The translations under genes were made by a program, and so were the position numbers. This document shows positions 39,901 to 51,770 of a stretch of DNA of 64,000 nt, piece by piece. This DNA is from Dipylidium caninum (lineage: Eukaryota; Platyhelminthes; Cestoda; Cyclophyllidea; Dipylidiidae), in contig QEYB01000466.1 of the NCBI GenBank assembly GCA_017562135.1, positions 186,001-250,000 of the forward strand, given 5' to 3'. Below the pieces are notes generated by a model. It did no database searches. It worked only from the letters and a program-made list of their open reading frames with translations, and had not been told where the DNA came from. Position 1 is the first letter of the stretch. The number at the start of each line of letters is the position of its first letter.

Positions 39901-42900
39901 ATTGGTTATCATATTTTTACTCTGAAAAATAATTCTTAATCATGGAAAAAAGATTTTTACCATATCATATCATATTATTTTGGTTGTCGAAATTTTTTCT
40001 TAAAAATAATTCGTACTATCGGTTAATGCAATAATTGCTAGGTGACTTAATAAATTGTTCAAAATCTTTTATACAATTGTTTCTGTTATTATGGTTTTTT
40101 TCTCTTACAAATAATTCGTACCCACATTGTGTGAAATATCGGGCGAAAATGGTAGATGCGGTAAAATTTCAAAATGAAGGTTTATTACCTGGTCACCGTT
40201 CAGTGTTATTATTCAGTTACAAGAGTAAGAGGGGAATCTTTAAAATTTATAAGAAAAAAATATCTAGGAAACGTGGGAATGCGCTTTTTTCAGGGGCAGC
40301 TGAACACAGAACAAATTATTACGCAAAACTTCTCCTCTCTCTCTCCATCCGTTTTATCTTTTAATTCTCCCACGTGGACCAAACTTAAAGGCGCTACTGG
40401 TTAAGTATAGCACTAAAAATTTAAATAATAGGGCATAATTTATAAAAGTAGCAATTTTGGTTTAAGTGGGATTTTAAGTTGGTTTAGCAGCTAGACGCAT
40501 TGCGTCTCGTGCAGTAGAGACACGTGGAAGGTTAAAAAAGTAATTGACCATCTACTTCAGGTTTTACCATTGGTTGTCTTCTTCTCCTCCTTCATTTCCA
40601 TCATGTTCCACCTGGGCTGGGTTCAACAATTCATAATCCAACCGTCCAACTTCATCCGCAATATCATGGGGACGACGGGACCCGAGACTGTCAACGCCAT
40701 CACCAACATTTTCCTTTCAATGGTACGTTTTTCTCCTCCCTCTTCTCCCCCGGTGGACATGGTTGTGGGGGCTGGAAGCCCCAGAATCGATGGAATTCGT
40801 AGATATGCCTCGAATGGTCATCAGGTTGGCGATTGTCAAGGGACGTGGCACGACGGCCTTTGTCGGCTTTTTCAAGCCATGAGACACACATTTCAATGTA
40901 CAATTTTACCCCTGATGGGAGGAGGATGACATGTCGACCTCACTGTTTTCAACTGTTACGCCTGACGCCGCTTTACCGTGCGGCTGACGTTGGGTAGAGC
41001 GGGATTGTGGCCTCTTTCGGGCCGCCCTTTCAGCCCCCCTCCCCCCCCCGCGCTGTCCCCGATGGCCTCCTCTGGGGAGTGCCCGACCGCCTCGTTGACC
41101 TAATGCGTTTCATTCCGCTCTTAGAACGAGGCGCCTCTGTTGATCAAGCCTTACATGGCCCAAATGACGAATTCCGAGTTGCACGCCATCATGGTGAACG
41201 GTTTCGCCTCAATCGCCGGCCCCGTCATGGTGGTGTACATAAACTTTGGGGTGAGTTGCCCAGGCACCGGTCCTGGCCCCGGCCCCCCTCCACCTCCCCA
41301 TCATCACGACAGGCCGAAGTTAACGCAACCGCGTCTCTTTGTCTCTCAAGGTGCCTGCTAATCACCTTTTGATTGCCTGTGTCATGTCGGCACCGGCCGC
41401 CTTGGCGATAGCGAAGATCCTCTACCCCGAGACAAAAGAGGCGCCTCTGGCGAAAGGCATAAAAAACACCTTCCACTCAAGGTTAGTAGGCCGACCGGTG
41501 TGTTTTTTGTCCAAAATCACCGTGGAGAGTAAGAAAAACATTCAAAGCTCTGTCCTTTGGGCGAGGAAAGAAATTCCATCGTGGCTGCTTGCGCCATTTT
41601 TCTGTCTGCCGCCCATAAGTCATCCTAAATGGGTTTAAGATCTGCTTACCATGCTACTTATACGCATATCAGTAATGTCTTACCGCAAATTTGTGAATAA
41701 ATTGGTGAAGATTAGAGTATTAGACGAATTGAGAAGTCAGAGGATGGTTTACTTCTGGAGGAGATGGAAGTCTTCCGATCTCAGGGGCTGGAGAGGCCCA
41801 AGACCTGGGTATTTCGTCCGAATTTAGTCTGCATGGACACTTGGACAATTTGACAGCATCATGCTGCGTGCAAACATGTGTCAGCACTTTCTGCGGTGAA
41901 GATGGCCAGCAAAATTGTCATAAAATGCCCATGTGGCGTATTGAGGAAGGAGTTTCACCAAATACTGATTAGTCAGGAGTCGGATATTCTCAGTCTTCTA
42001 TTTCCAGCTCTCCCTTCTGTCAGTCCGACTTGCCGCTTCGTCGGACATCTCGTCAAACATCTGAAATGGGTGACGGGTCCGGCTGAAACAACCTCTGGGG
42101 CGCAACTGCCGAGCTTTACGCTTGACAGGTCGGTTTTGTGGTGTCCCATGAGGTGCGCGGAGTCGTGGCGACAACAGAAGTGAGATTTTAGTCTGACGAC
42201 AATTCCGTCGAGGCTAGTCACTAGTTTGGAAACAATGGAACGAGCGAGTAAACTAAAAGACTCATTTTGTGATAATATTTGGTGTTTTAAATCACAATAA
42301 CTTTTACTGCTACCTCCTATTTCCTGTCAACTATTGGAGTCATTTTATGAAAAGAATATGTTTTTTGGGTTAATAAATTATCCAAACTTTCTTTTTACAA
42401 CATTATTTTGGTGCTCTTGTTTCTCTTCTCGAAAAAATTTGGCATGTGAGGACTCTGACGACGTCATGCGCAACTGTCGAGGGTAGTTATTTCTATGGAA
42501 ACCCTGAGACGAGCGATGGAAATAAGCAGTAAACCACAAGGCTCATTTATTTTTAATATTTATTTTATTAAATCGCAGTAATTTTCACTGCCACCTGCCA
42601 TTTCCCGTCAATGATTGGGAAACAAACAAATTTCTTGAGTTAATAAACTGCTCAAAGTTTTTTTACGCTATCAATTTGGCGTATCAATTGCTCATCTCCT
42701 AAACGTAATTCTTGGTCAAGGAAAACGTTAATAATCAGTCGATTGAATGTCAGGTGAATATGAAAGAGAGGACAAATTGTCATATTGTGGAAAAGTTATT
42801 TAAATCATATATTTTTTTGCTGCCTTGGCAATGGGATTCCAACGCTGTCATGGTTTGGCCTGGTGGTGGTTGGAGGAAGGATCCACGGACGACTACTTCT

Positions 42901-45900
42901 TCAGCATTCCACCAACTGCTAACCACAATTTTTTTGCAAAAATTTCAGCTTATGGTTGTGTTCTAGGGAGGTGAGGGGGAGGAGGGAGTTTATTCTTGCC
43001 TACCGTGTGTCAAAATAACCGAAAAGAAGTAGACTCAGGAGGGATTCACTTCTTCTCATTAGCGATTTCCTCGCCGAATGCCTCATTAATGTTTCTCGAA
43101 GCTTGTAGAACTGCATCATGATCAAATTTGAAATTGTGCTAGTCAAGTAGAGGTGAGTCACTCTTTGCTTGTATTTGGTTTTGGAGAAAAAAGTAAACAA
43201 AATGAAATACAAACGAGAGACAATTTCACGAAGTGAGTAAGAAGAATACCTTTAAAATTAGTGAATAAAAATACCCAATCGACAGTGTTAAACCCCGACA
43301 CTGATGGTTTAGAGAATATTAGTTTGGAAACTATGAAGCAGGCGTTTAATGTAGGTAGAATGCAAGAAGAGCAACTTTTCACACCATTTATTATATTTAA
43401 TCGGAAGAAGTTCATTTGGAGTCGGTGACTTTCTGCTAAGGATTGAAGAAGTTGCGCATATTGTTTTTAGAGTAAATAAACCATTCAAATCCCTGACTGC
43501 TTGAGTACGGAGCGGATGGCAAAGGCTTGGGCCAGGCATTACCGCCTTTCATCGCATCTCAAGACCCGGTGGAAAGAGAGAGGATGGTGTAAAATGGCTG
43601 CGATTAGGTCATCTGCAGCGCAAGAGATGGTTAAGCAGATGTACAGTTGGCAGGCGCATCGATTAGCTCAGACCTGAGATACTCGGATTCGTCCTCGAGG
43701 CTCGTTGGCGGTGCTCAGATTGCGAACCTTTAGTCGAGCTGTTTTCATCCATCTCCGAGTGCCCCACTCATGGTTCTCGAAGTTCGAGTTGCACTGCGAA
43801 ACTCGTGCAAGGAAAGAAGATGTAAATCGTTGGTTTCGGACAAAGATTGGGTGCAAACATGAAAAAAGCTTTCAAAGCATTACTTTCCACAATTATTTAC
43901 TATATTCAATGAATTTTTGGGCATCCCACGTCTTAACGAATGATCATTTGTGCCTGAGGCTCTTTCCATCCAAAAACCATAAGGGGGTTCCCGCCCGTTT
44001 TAGAGTTGATAACGATTTAAAGTCTTCTATAATATCATTTGAGTAGCTGTATTTCTCTTTCTTTTGAGAATAATTCCTAATTTTGAAAGGAGTAAGAATC
44101 GGTCGGTGAAATGCCATGTGAATGCGGAGGAAGTGATAAAATGTCGTAGTGAGGAGAGGTCGTTTAAGTTTGTGAAAGAAATTGAAATTGTTTATGTGAT
44201 CGTCGTGAATTATCAACATGGAATGCATTGCGCCGTGCCGAATTGAGCAGTGCTGGTTGTTTTTTTCTTCCCAATTTCTTCTCATGCCTGAAACCAACTT
44301 CATGGAACGGGCTCGGGCCGTTGTAAGAGAGGAGGAATGGAAGCGCCCCTTCCCCCCCCCCCCCCCTTCGGGGCATTCCACCATGTGCTGACCGTAAGGC
44401 TTTGTGATAAGATTTCGGCTCAGACGTATTTGTGCCCGGCAGGGGTATGCTCTAAATCTTCGTACGGCCTTTGCTTTCTTATCGCCCCCCGTCCTCCGAT
44501 AATCATAAATTAATTCACTTTTTGTATCGCGAGTGATGGTTTGGTGCGAAAACGACGACAATCGTGTATTGCAGTCCCGCGGTCATCCGCTGTTCCGTCA
44601 GTTCTTACGACCCGCACATATGAGTTCCAACTTCTTTCTTTTGCTTATTGTCAGCTGGTACTTTGACACAGGCGAATATTTGCGGAGGTGTGTGGAGCGG
44701 ATCCCACCATCGTCGCCCTTAATTCTCCCTCCTCTTCCTCCTCATCATCAACATTGGACCGACGGTCTCCCTCCTGGCGCCTTGACGATACTCAAAATTC
44801 CAGAACAAAATTTTTATAAGCCAAAACCCAGCACTGTTTTTCCTTATTAGTGAATCCACCTCCGAACGCCTCATCAAGGTTTCTCGAGGCCTGTTGAGTC
44901 GCTGTTTTAATTCCTCTTGAACTCGTCCAAGAAAAGACGATGAAAATCGAGTTGGTTTTCCATCTCCTTTCGGCCAAAAATTGCGCTAAAAGTAGAATAT
45001 AAACAGACAGAAATTTTACGAAATTGCAAAAAAAACACTGAAACTTATAAATGTAAATATCTAGTCAACGTTAAAATGTAGCAGCAGAGAACACCCTAAA
45101 TGCAAACACCCGTTTCATAGTTTCCGCTCGCAATATTTGTCTGGTTGCCTTTCCGCACAAAGAGGCTTTTCCCTTCGGGAAAAAAGTGCAAATGAGGCAA
45201 GGAGGAGGCCTTTACATCATCTACGCGGCTTGGGAGTTGGCTACTGCCTATTTCCTTTTTTTACGATATCGATAATAATAAAAATAATAATAACATAATG
45301 AGACCACAAAACCCCACTTTTCGTGTGTTGCGTGTTACGACGACTTCTGTTGAGGGCAGCCATAAAGATGGTGGCTGGTGAGTTGAAAGGGAAGAAGCCC
45401 ACGGTGGCCGAGGGTTGGATGATCTCCCCCATCGGAGTGGGGGAGACCGGCTGTGGAATGCTGCCACGGCCGCGTCGAGGGGGAGAGGGACGTTCAACCT
45501 CCTCAAATCCTCCGTCAACCAGGCGCTCCGCAGGCAACAATTTGCGAGTATTTTCAGGCATTATAAAGCGACATATCCCTTCTATGGCGAAAAGCCAGTT
45601 CACTTGCCGGTTTAATGCGATGTGCAAGTACTTTTGGCAAATTTTATTTGTTTCGTCAGCCCCTACACAAACCCCATCGAGGCGGCCACAGTGGGGGCGT
45701 TGGAGGCGATTCCCCTCTGCGCCGGTATCGTGGTGAATCTGATGGCCTTCCTCAGCATATTCAGCGTCTTCAATCGCCTCCTCACCTGGCTCGGCCATCG
45801 AATTGGCATGGTTCGGGATTTAACCTTCGAGGCGAGTGAACTGCCGCCTTTGAGTACTCAAAAATGGTGGTCACGGCGCTTTTTTTACCTTTTCAGTTAA

Positions 45901-48900
45901 TATTCGCCTACTTACTTTGGCCTCTCGCATTCGGGATGGGTATACCGGCGGAGGACTGCTTTAAAGTTGGCGAATTGGTGGGAATAAAAACGGTGCTGAG
46001 TGAATTTATTGCCTTCGAGAGGCTGGGTAAGTCAGCCGACGTCGACAGACGTCGACAGACGTGATTTCTAGCAACGCCACAACCTGACGATAGCCGCGGG
46101 ACGAGCTTTTCTTTTTAAATCGTCTCTTGTAAATAAAATTATCCATCAGGCAGTTAATTTTTCCCCTTTATTTGCTCAACTTTTTGAAGGTCAACTTATG
46201 AAGGACTCGAAGATTTACAACGCTTTTCACAACAAATCTCTCCCCGTCGTCCACCTGGCCAATGGCTCCGTGATCATCACGGACGGCGTCAGCAACCAGA
46301 CCCTTCAATATGGTTTCCTTCATGTGAGTTCTCTCTCACCAGATCGTGTCTGTAGTTCGTCTTCCACGTCTCCGTTGTGGTGCGGGGGAGCGGGGGGGGG
46401 AAGGGCGATTAAGTGGGGGGTCGAGGCCATTCCATCCAACAACATCGAGACTATTAGGTTGAAAACCATGAAATGAGTGCGGAGTGGAAGTATAAAGAAA
46501 ACAAAAGGCGCGCTTCTTCACATTACTGATTGAAATCATTGTTTATTCATTGTCGGCAACTGTGCAAATGGGTGTTGAATTAAAGTGAAAACAAAAGGAG
46601 CTCTTTTTAAATTATTTATCCAATGCAATTGAAGTGTTACAAACTGACATCCACGAGTTTTCTTCCATTGTTTGGCGTTTTTGAAAAAAAATTGTTTTTT
46701 CAAGCTGAACTGCAATCCACATTCTTTTGTGATATTATGTATTTCTTGCCTCTTAAAAACTACTGCCAATTACGAAAATAACAATAGATTTGAAAATAGG
46801 AGCTTGAAAACTATGAAACAGACGTTGAATATAAGTAGAATGCCAAAAACAACTTTGCTCCATGTCTATTTTATTCAATCGAAAGAAAACTGCCATCGAT
46901 CGAGCATGAAACGCGTGCTGAATACAGGTATAAAAGATAAACAAAAGGCGCTCCTTTTAACATTGTTCATTTATTTCATGAGATTTCGGCCAAAGATGGG
47001 CCAACTCATATATGCATTTATGAAAAAATCATTCTTTTTGCAGTTGATGAGCGCTTCGACGTCTTTTTATAACGGCATTCCGCTTATTATATTTATTGCC
47101 CCTCAAAAACTAATGCCAATTACGAAAATGATAATAGATTTGAATATAATAGCATGGAGACTATGAGATTACACAGAAGGCGCAATTTCGCGTCATTTTT
47201 GTTACATTCCACGGGAAAAAAATTATGTTCACTTCGTATTTTTGCAGTTGATAAACCGTTCAAAGTTCTTCATAATATCATTTTTGTTAGTGCATTATTT
47301 TTCTCCCAAAAAATATCTCATACTTACAAAAACGGTAATAGGCGGTCAACGAAATATCGGAAGAATATTGAGGAAGTGGTACAATTTTACGAAATGAGTA
47401 ATCAGAATACCTTTTAATTTGGTGAATAAAACTAAACAGGGACGTGATTTCCTCCTCCAGTTTATCTAAGGTCAAGTATGGTGTTGAACCTCTGCACTGA
47501 TGGATTCGAAAATATTAGCTTAAAAACTACGAAACTAGCGTTAAACAAAAGGACAATACAAAAAAGGCAATTATTGTCACCCGTTTGTCATGTTCACTCG
47601 AAAGTATTCTCGTCGGCATCTGCGAATTTATGCCAAAGACTCCTCAAATCACATATGCTCTTTTGAATACAATGCTTACATCTAGAGTTAACAAAGATGT
47701 ACAGACTTTTATAATATCATTAGAGTTATTGTATTTTTTTCTTTTGAAAATAATTCCTAATTATGAAGGGAGTAAGAATCGTTGGGTGAAATGTCGGAGA
47801 ATATGGGGGATGTGACAAAATCCCATATTTTAAAGAGGTTCTTTAATTTGTCGGGAAAAATAGGAGCTTTGCGTTGTCATCATGCCTTATCATCATGGAA
47901 TAAAATTTCACCGTGCCGATTAAGCAGTGTTGGTTAGTTTAATCTTCACGAGTTTCTTTTCATGTCTGACACCAACTTAATGCATGGCAACGGGACTTCA
48001 CTGCTGTTTCGGTTTCGGCCAGCGGTTGTGGGAGGGAAGAATGGACGCTCACTCCTCGGCCATTCCACTATGTGCAGTCCGTAAATATTTCTGTGATGAA
48101 ATCATGTCTTTGAAGACTGTCCTGGAATGTGTTCTCACTTACCCCTATGCTTGATCGTTTTTTACTGTCAGACAACATCCATTTTTCATTACAAGTTATG
48201 AATCGGTATAAAAAGGCGGCAAGCGTGTGTTTCGAAAGAAACAACACAGAAGGACACTTTTTCTTGCAGTCAGTCGCCCATTTGCACTTGCCTCACTTCG
48301 TCCGGCCGGCACATTTGAGTCAAATCTTTTTCTTCACTTATTACAAGCGGATGTTTTGACACAGTCGCATGATTGACGAGTTCCTCATTTGGATTCAAGT
48401 TCACGAATAGTCGTACTTGTGGATCGCATTCCACTGTCGTCTCCTCTTCCTCCCCCTCCTCCTCCTCCTCCTCCTGTTCATCAGCATGGACCAGTGGTCT
48501 TCCTCGAGTTTCTATGACGACACTCAGATCTCCGAAACAAACATTGGACACCTTTTCCATTAGTGTACCCACTTTTGAATGCCTCATTAGTTTTTCTTAG
48601 AGCCAGTTGATTTGCGCTCTGGTTCACTTTGGGTTCATACAAGAGAAGTGGAAGTTAATCACATTTGTTTCCTCTGATTTTGGAGCAAAATAAAACAAAA
48701 AACACGAAACACTTTGCGAAACGAATAAGATTAATGTTTTTTTTTAATTCATAAGCAAAAATATTTGACGCACTTTGAAATGCATCTCGTTCACTCGCAG
48801 CTGAACTCGGACCATTCACGAACGCCTTTTTCATAGTTTCCAATGTGATACCGCCATCTTGGCATCACACTTCCACACTGTCAATGGCAACCACAAGGCC

Positions 48901-49727
48901 AAAAATTACCCCGAGATTTCTAGTACTGCGTTTATTTTCCCTGTAACAATTGCTAGTACGGGTACGAAAACAAGCCGCTGCCTCTTAAAATCTGCCAGCT
49001 GAAGATTCACCGTGGTGCCGAATGCGGAGCTTACGCCACTCTTAGATGTGTCAAAACGCCAATGTGCCTGACGCCTTTGTCACTACGAGCTAGAATGACA
49101 AGGACACCACCTCCCTGCTTCCTGTCAGTGGGACGTAGTGCACATGAATTTTATCATACTACTCTTTGTGTTATTAATGAATGGAAAGTTGAGATGCTGA
49201 GAGAGAATAAGTGGTACCCCCAGGAACGATGAAAAAGTGTATGACATTACTGGAGTGAGTGTAACAGTTTGGGGGATGAATAAAAGCGCCCTTTCTGCTT
49301 GTTAGGCGTTTCCGTTTCGCAAACTTTTCGTTGCCCGCGCAATGTGAAGTAAAAAGCCGGTCTTTCTCGCTCTCTCTCTCTCCCCGCTTTGATGGCAGGC
49401 TACATTAATTATGTTGATTGGAATGGTAGCAATTTGTTTTAGAGCAGGAAAACTGCTGTGATCTCGTCCTATGCTCTGTGTGGATTCGCAAATGTTGGCT
49501 CAGTTGGCATTCTCCTGGGGACCTTCATTAAAATGCTGCCTCATCGGCGTAAGGATCTTTCCGGTATGGTGGTGCATGGAGTGATCGGCGGTACCATTGC
49601 GGCTTTGGTTACAGCCTGCTTTGCCGGTAAGCTAATGCAGGCGACATCACAAAAATCACAATTTTCACGAGGGCAATTAAGAAAGGTGCGGTTTTTGACT
49701 TACAAAGTGGATTATCGCCCCCAATAG
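33928..49727 (+). CDS. Concentrative nucleoside transporter (SLC28/CNT family)
   Basis: Na+-coupled uptake of nucleosides at the plasma membrane. Ten exons: 33928-34526, 36408-36552, 36758-36949, 40561-40722, 41125-41250, 41351-41481, 45660-45831, 45897-46026, 46190-46323 and 49443-49727. All junctions agree in phase, giving 691 residues, close to animal CNTs. The N-terminus is acidic and cytoplasmic, followed by about a dozen hydrophobic segments. Family landmarks: HPAKIKWQPV, VGATFVFGD, NEAPLLIKPYM, NPIEAAT and YALCGFANVGSVG. Ribose-contact positions (Glu459, Phe612, Asn614, Ser617) are kept. The base-contact QTE motif reads Met366-Asn367-Glu368. Intron 7 is GC-AG. A donor-like gtaagc at 49627 could lead to another last exon, but the frame runs on to a stop at 49725-49727 with AATAAA at 49818. 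Introns 1, 3, 6 and 9 carry mariner-derived DNA. Parasites commonly depend on such salvage; that is background, not seen here. Confidence 0.92.
35040..35960 (-). mobile_element. Decayed mariner copy in intron 1 of the CNT gene
   Basis: On the minus strand one frame (35873-35547) gives GKRLDLNVPAVRTEANADK followed by LLCLRRNVQ and IISYDGQQ, aligning with the mariner block that ends in the catalytic-Asp region. Further on come PKPKFHQKN and GIIHCSFQQAGEKITA, the classic PKP..H.KK and G.IHY.F...GETITA block. Stops and frame changes interrupt it. The C-terminal end (about 35040-35290) is also recognisable. Confidence 0.78.
37250..40125 (-). repeat. Tandem array (~88-bp unit) derived from mariner transposase code
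   Basis: Some 30 head-to-tail imperfect copies of an AT-rich unit fill most of CNT intron 3. Successive anchor positions (37307, 37397, 37485, 37572, 37659) are 87-90 bp apart; later copies vary to about 96. On the plus strand the unit reads roughly GAGTTGATAAACGGTTCAAA, then TATAATATCA.TTTGGTTA, then ATAATTCGTAATTACGAAAA. On the minus strand one frame of the consensus gives QNDIMKDFEPFINSK followed by VITNYF.EKK, which is the segment before the terminal FF..I..L..RWQK motif in the window's mariner relics (compare 11040-11180 and 35150-35290). Copies are too diverged to encode protein now. Confidence 0.8.
42225..43290 (-). mobile_element. Mariner relics, at least two nested or deleted copies
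   Basis: In CNT intron 6, the terminal module seen in other copies (.TAGTTTGGAAAC.ATG.AA.. then CTGCCAC or similar, then GTTAATAAA.T....CAAA) starts at about 42225 and again at about 42490. The second copy continues into internal and N-terminal-end sequence (42700-43290: AATCAGTCG.TTGAATGTCA, ACGAAGTGAGTAAGAAGAAT). The central transposase region is largely missing, so these are internally deleted copies in the same minus orientation. Confidence 0.6.
43305..43520 (-). mobile_element. Mariner 3'-end fragment
   Basis: It begins with the same end module (AATATTAGTTTGGAAACTAT) and carries the C-terminal code region (GACTTTCTGCTAAGG is the RWQK-V region on the minus strand) and GAGTAAATAAACCATTCAAA. 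It stops abruptly near 43500, so only the end of the element is present. Confidence 0.5.
43990..45060 (-). mobile_element. Decayed mariner copy in CNT intron 6
   Basis: Minus-strand frame 44561-43944 is long (205 codons) but is a relic. It contains SELIYDYRRTGG, like the conserved W(I/L)xYDN.RR segment, next to frame-shifted PKP/GETI-region sequence. Left of it is the FINSK-type module (AGAGTTGATAACGATTTAAA). N-terminal code (44850-45060) includes the gene-end module also seen at 12060 and 43230. An internal poly-C tract (44351-44367) has expanded. Confidence 0.65.
46480..47440 (-). mobile_element. Cluster of mariner terminal fragments in CNT intron 9
   Basis: Several partial copies of the transposon end follow one another: modules beginning near 46445, 46560, 46795 and 46905 share ATGAAA..GCGTTGAATA-like sequence, TATAA.A.AAACAAAAGGCGC and CGAAA or CCAATTACGAAAA blocks. 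The cluster closes with the opposite-end module at 47386-47425 (TTTTACGAAATGAGTAATCA). Only ends are present, so these are short non-autonomous or deleted derivatives. Confidence 0.5.
47500..48840 (-). mobile_element. Decayed mariner copy with expanded GGA repeat
   Basis: Minus-strand frame 48587-48270 includes RGRPLVHADEQ and NHATVSKH, matching the mariner SGRP..VD linker and second helix-turn-helix (SHATVSKHL). Between them lies a run of Glu codons made by a GGA/GAG expansion (about 48443-48480). Transposase core remnants follow at 47940-48200 and the FINSK module at 47685-47780. Stops and frame changes are frequent. Confidence 0.68.
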
Positions 49728-51770
49728 TACTTGGTACCAGATTGCGTGCTAGAGTGTACTGCGTTAGACAGAAAAACAACACGGAATGTCGAAGAGCTAC
49801 AACAACCTATGGCGAATAATAAATGTTACAGAGGAATCTTCAACTTCCCTCCCAGTTCATCCACTTTACTAATCCATATTACTATTTGAGTAAAAAGTGT
49901 TCCTTTAGGTCAAGCTTATGGACGCATTTATGATAGCAGACAAAAGAACTTCTGAGGAACCACATAAAACCTACAGTCCCATTAAGCAGTCTGAAAGTTC
50001 CGTTAAGTGATGGGAATTAGCATTTAATTGTTGTTTGATATCTGCAGCTTTTACCGTAATAATAAAAAATGCACCGTCATTAATGGAATGACAACACACT
50101 TTAAACCTTAAGTTCCCGTAAACAATGAGAAAATAGAAGATAATTAATCAGCCTTTATGAGATATCCTCACAAGACGTCATTTGATGTGATGCTTTTCAG
50201 CGTTATAATGAATTTTAAGAAGTGCAAGAAGAATATACGTGAATTAGAATTCCGTCAAATAAGAGGATGAAATTTTTATTGTGTCATTTAAAGAACAACA
50301 ATTCGCAATTATTTTGAGGGCGAGAAAGATGTAAATTTCAGGTCAAATGATTTTGTTTGTAAAAGCGTAAAAATAATGTAAATAAGTTATATGCCAAACC
50401 CAATAAATGTGATAAATAACTCACTGCATGCGATTGTTTATTTATTCCGAAACACTTTGTCTTACAAGGTTATGTACCATGCTTATCTTTTACAAATTTC
50501 GTTTTAGGTCTCCTCTATGATCCGAATTTGTGAAAATATGAGCAAGGAACGCTGAATGCGAATATGCACAATTTGTTCTCAATATCTCTTAACAAATTTT
50601 GTCTTTAGCCCTTGCACGCTTCTGCCGATTTATACTTAATCCGCACAAATTATTTAATCTATCACATCAGGCCTTTTAAAGTTTGAAACAACCAGCTTCA
50701 TTACATCAATTTATAAACTAAATCCGAAATTAAGTCTTCCATATGATTAACTTTTTTATCAGATGACAGTATCACTAATAAAATGTCAGCGCAATTGAGG
50801 AAAATTCCATAATGGAGGCGGGCTTTCTGTAAGACCTACCATTTACAACGTAAAGGAGGACTTAAAAATACTTTTAAGACGGCGGCTGAGATTTAAGAAG
50901 GGTGGGTGAGAACGAGGCATGTTCCACCTTTGTGAGGCAACATCTCTTCCAACTCACTTTGCAAAATTGAATTTAGATAAATTGTGTAATATAACACTGG
51001 AGGCTAAACTCACGCACAGCGATAAAAGTATACATGCTTCGATGCACACCAGGCCGTCGAGACAATTTGAGCTAAGCCCTGGCAAGGGGTGCGTTGAATC
51101 TCACACTAATGTGCGCACGAGTTCTCCCTCACCTAGTCGTGTCGTCGAGCGTCACCGATACTAGTGGCTTATGTGATGCTTGATGAGACCTCCACTTGCT
51201 TAGAAGGTGACAACCAATGAGTAAGTGAAATCCTTGTTGCTTAATGCACTCTATGTGAATGCGAGGACATTTCCGTCAGTCGGCTTTAGGAAAGGTCTTG
51301 CCGAGGCAGGGTCTACGTCATCTATCGACTCTCTCTGAAGGTAATTGCCTGAAACGATCTCGATATTTTATGTTATTTTGTACATGTGTATTCGGTGAAT
51401 TTTACTTGTATAATCTGTAAGTTAAGGGTTTATTTGAAGGATTGAGGACGTTGTTCTGCTCATTCTTACAGGAATCCCTCAGTTTTTACCTGAACATTTC
51501 AAATTTAACTCCTTCACAGTAGGAAACAGATGTGGAGTGAAGTAGACACCCACTTCATTTATTGCATATCCTACATCGGGGTTGGATTTGACTGCAATAT
51601 ATAAGTCCATTGTGGAAATTCACTTAGTTCTGAGAAAAGTTGCTTACTTTCCCAAAGCTGCATTACTCCACCTTCCATAAAGCAACTGTTTAAGCTGAGT
51701 TTGGAAACCAAGGAAAGTTCTCTCAATTGACTCATCAAAGTGGTTTGTTTTAAGAAAAATTAGTTCGGCG
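49728..51770. other. Spacer between CNT and annexin genes
   Basis: About 2 kb, AT-rich, with no gene recognised. AATAAA at 49818-49823 probably ends the transporter transcript. An AG at 51762-51763 preceded by a T-rich run sits 7 nt before the annexin ATG, so the annexin leader may be spliced there. Confidence 0.5.
49818..49823 (+). terminator. Poly(A) signal after the CNT gene
   Basis: AATAAA about 91 nt after the stop at 49725-49727. It supports reading the last exon through the donor-like site at 49627. Confidence 0.5.

Noticed and set aside
43944..44561. 205-codon open frame on the minus strand
   Set aside because: It is a relic of mariner transposase with shifted frames, not a host gene; catalytic and linker blocks fall in different frames.
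45241..45798. 185-codon minus-strand open frame
   Set aside because: It is antisense to a well-supported CNT exon (45660-45831) and has no domain of its own.
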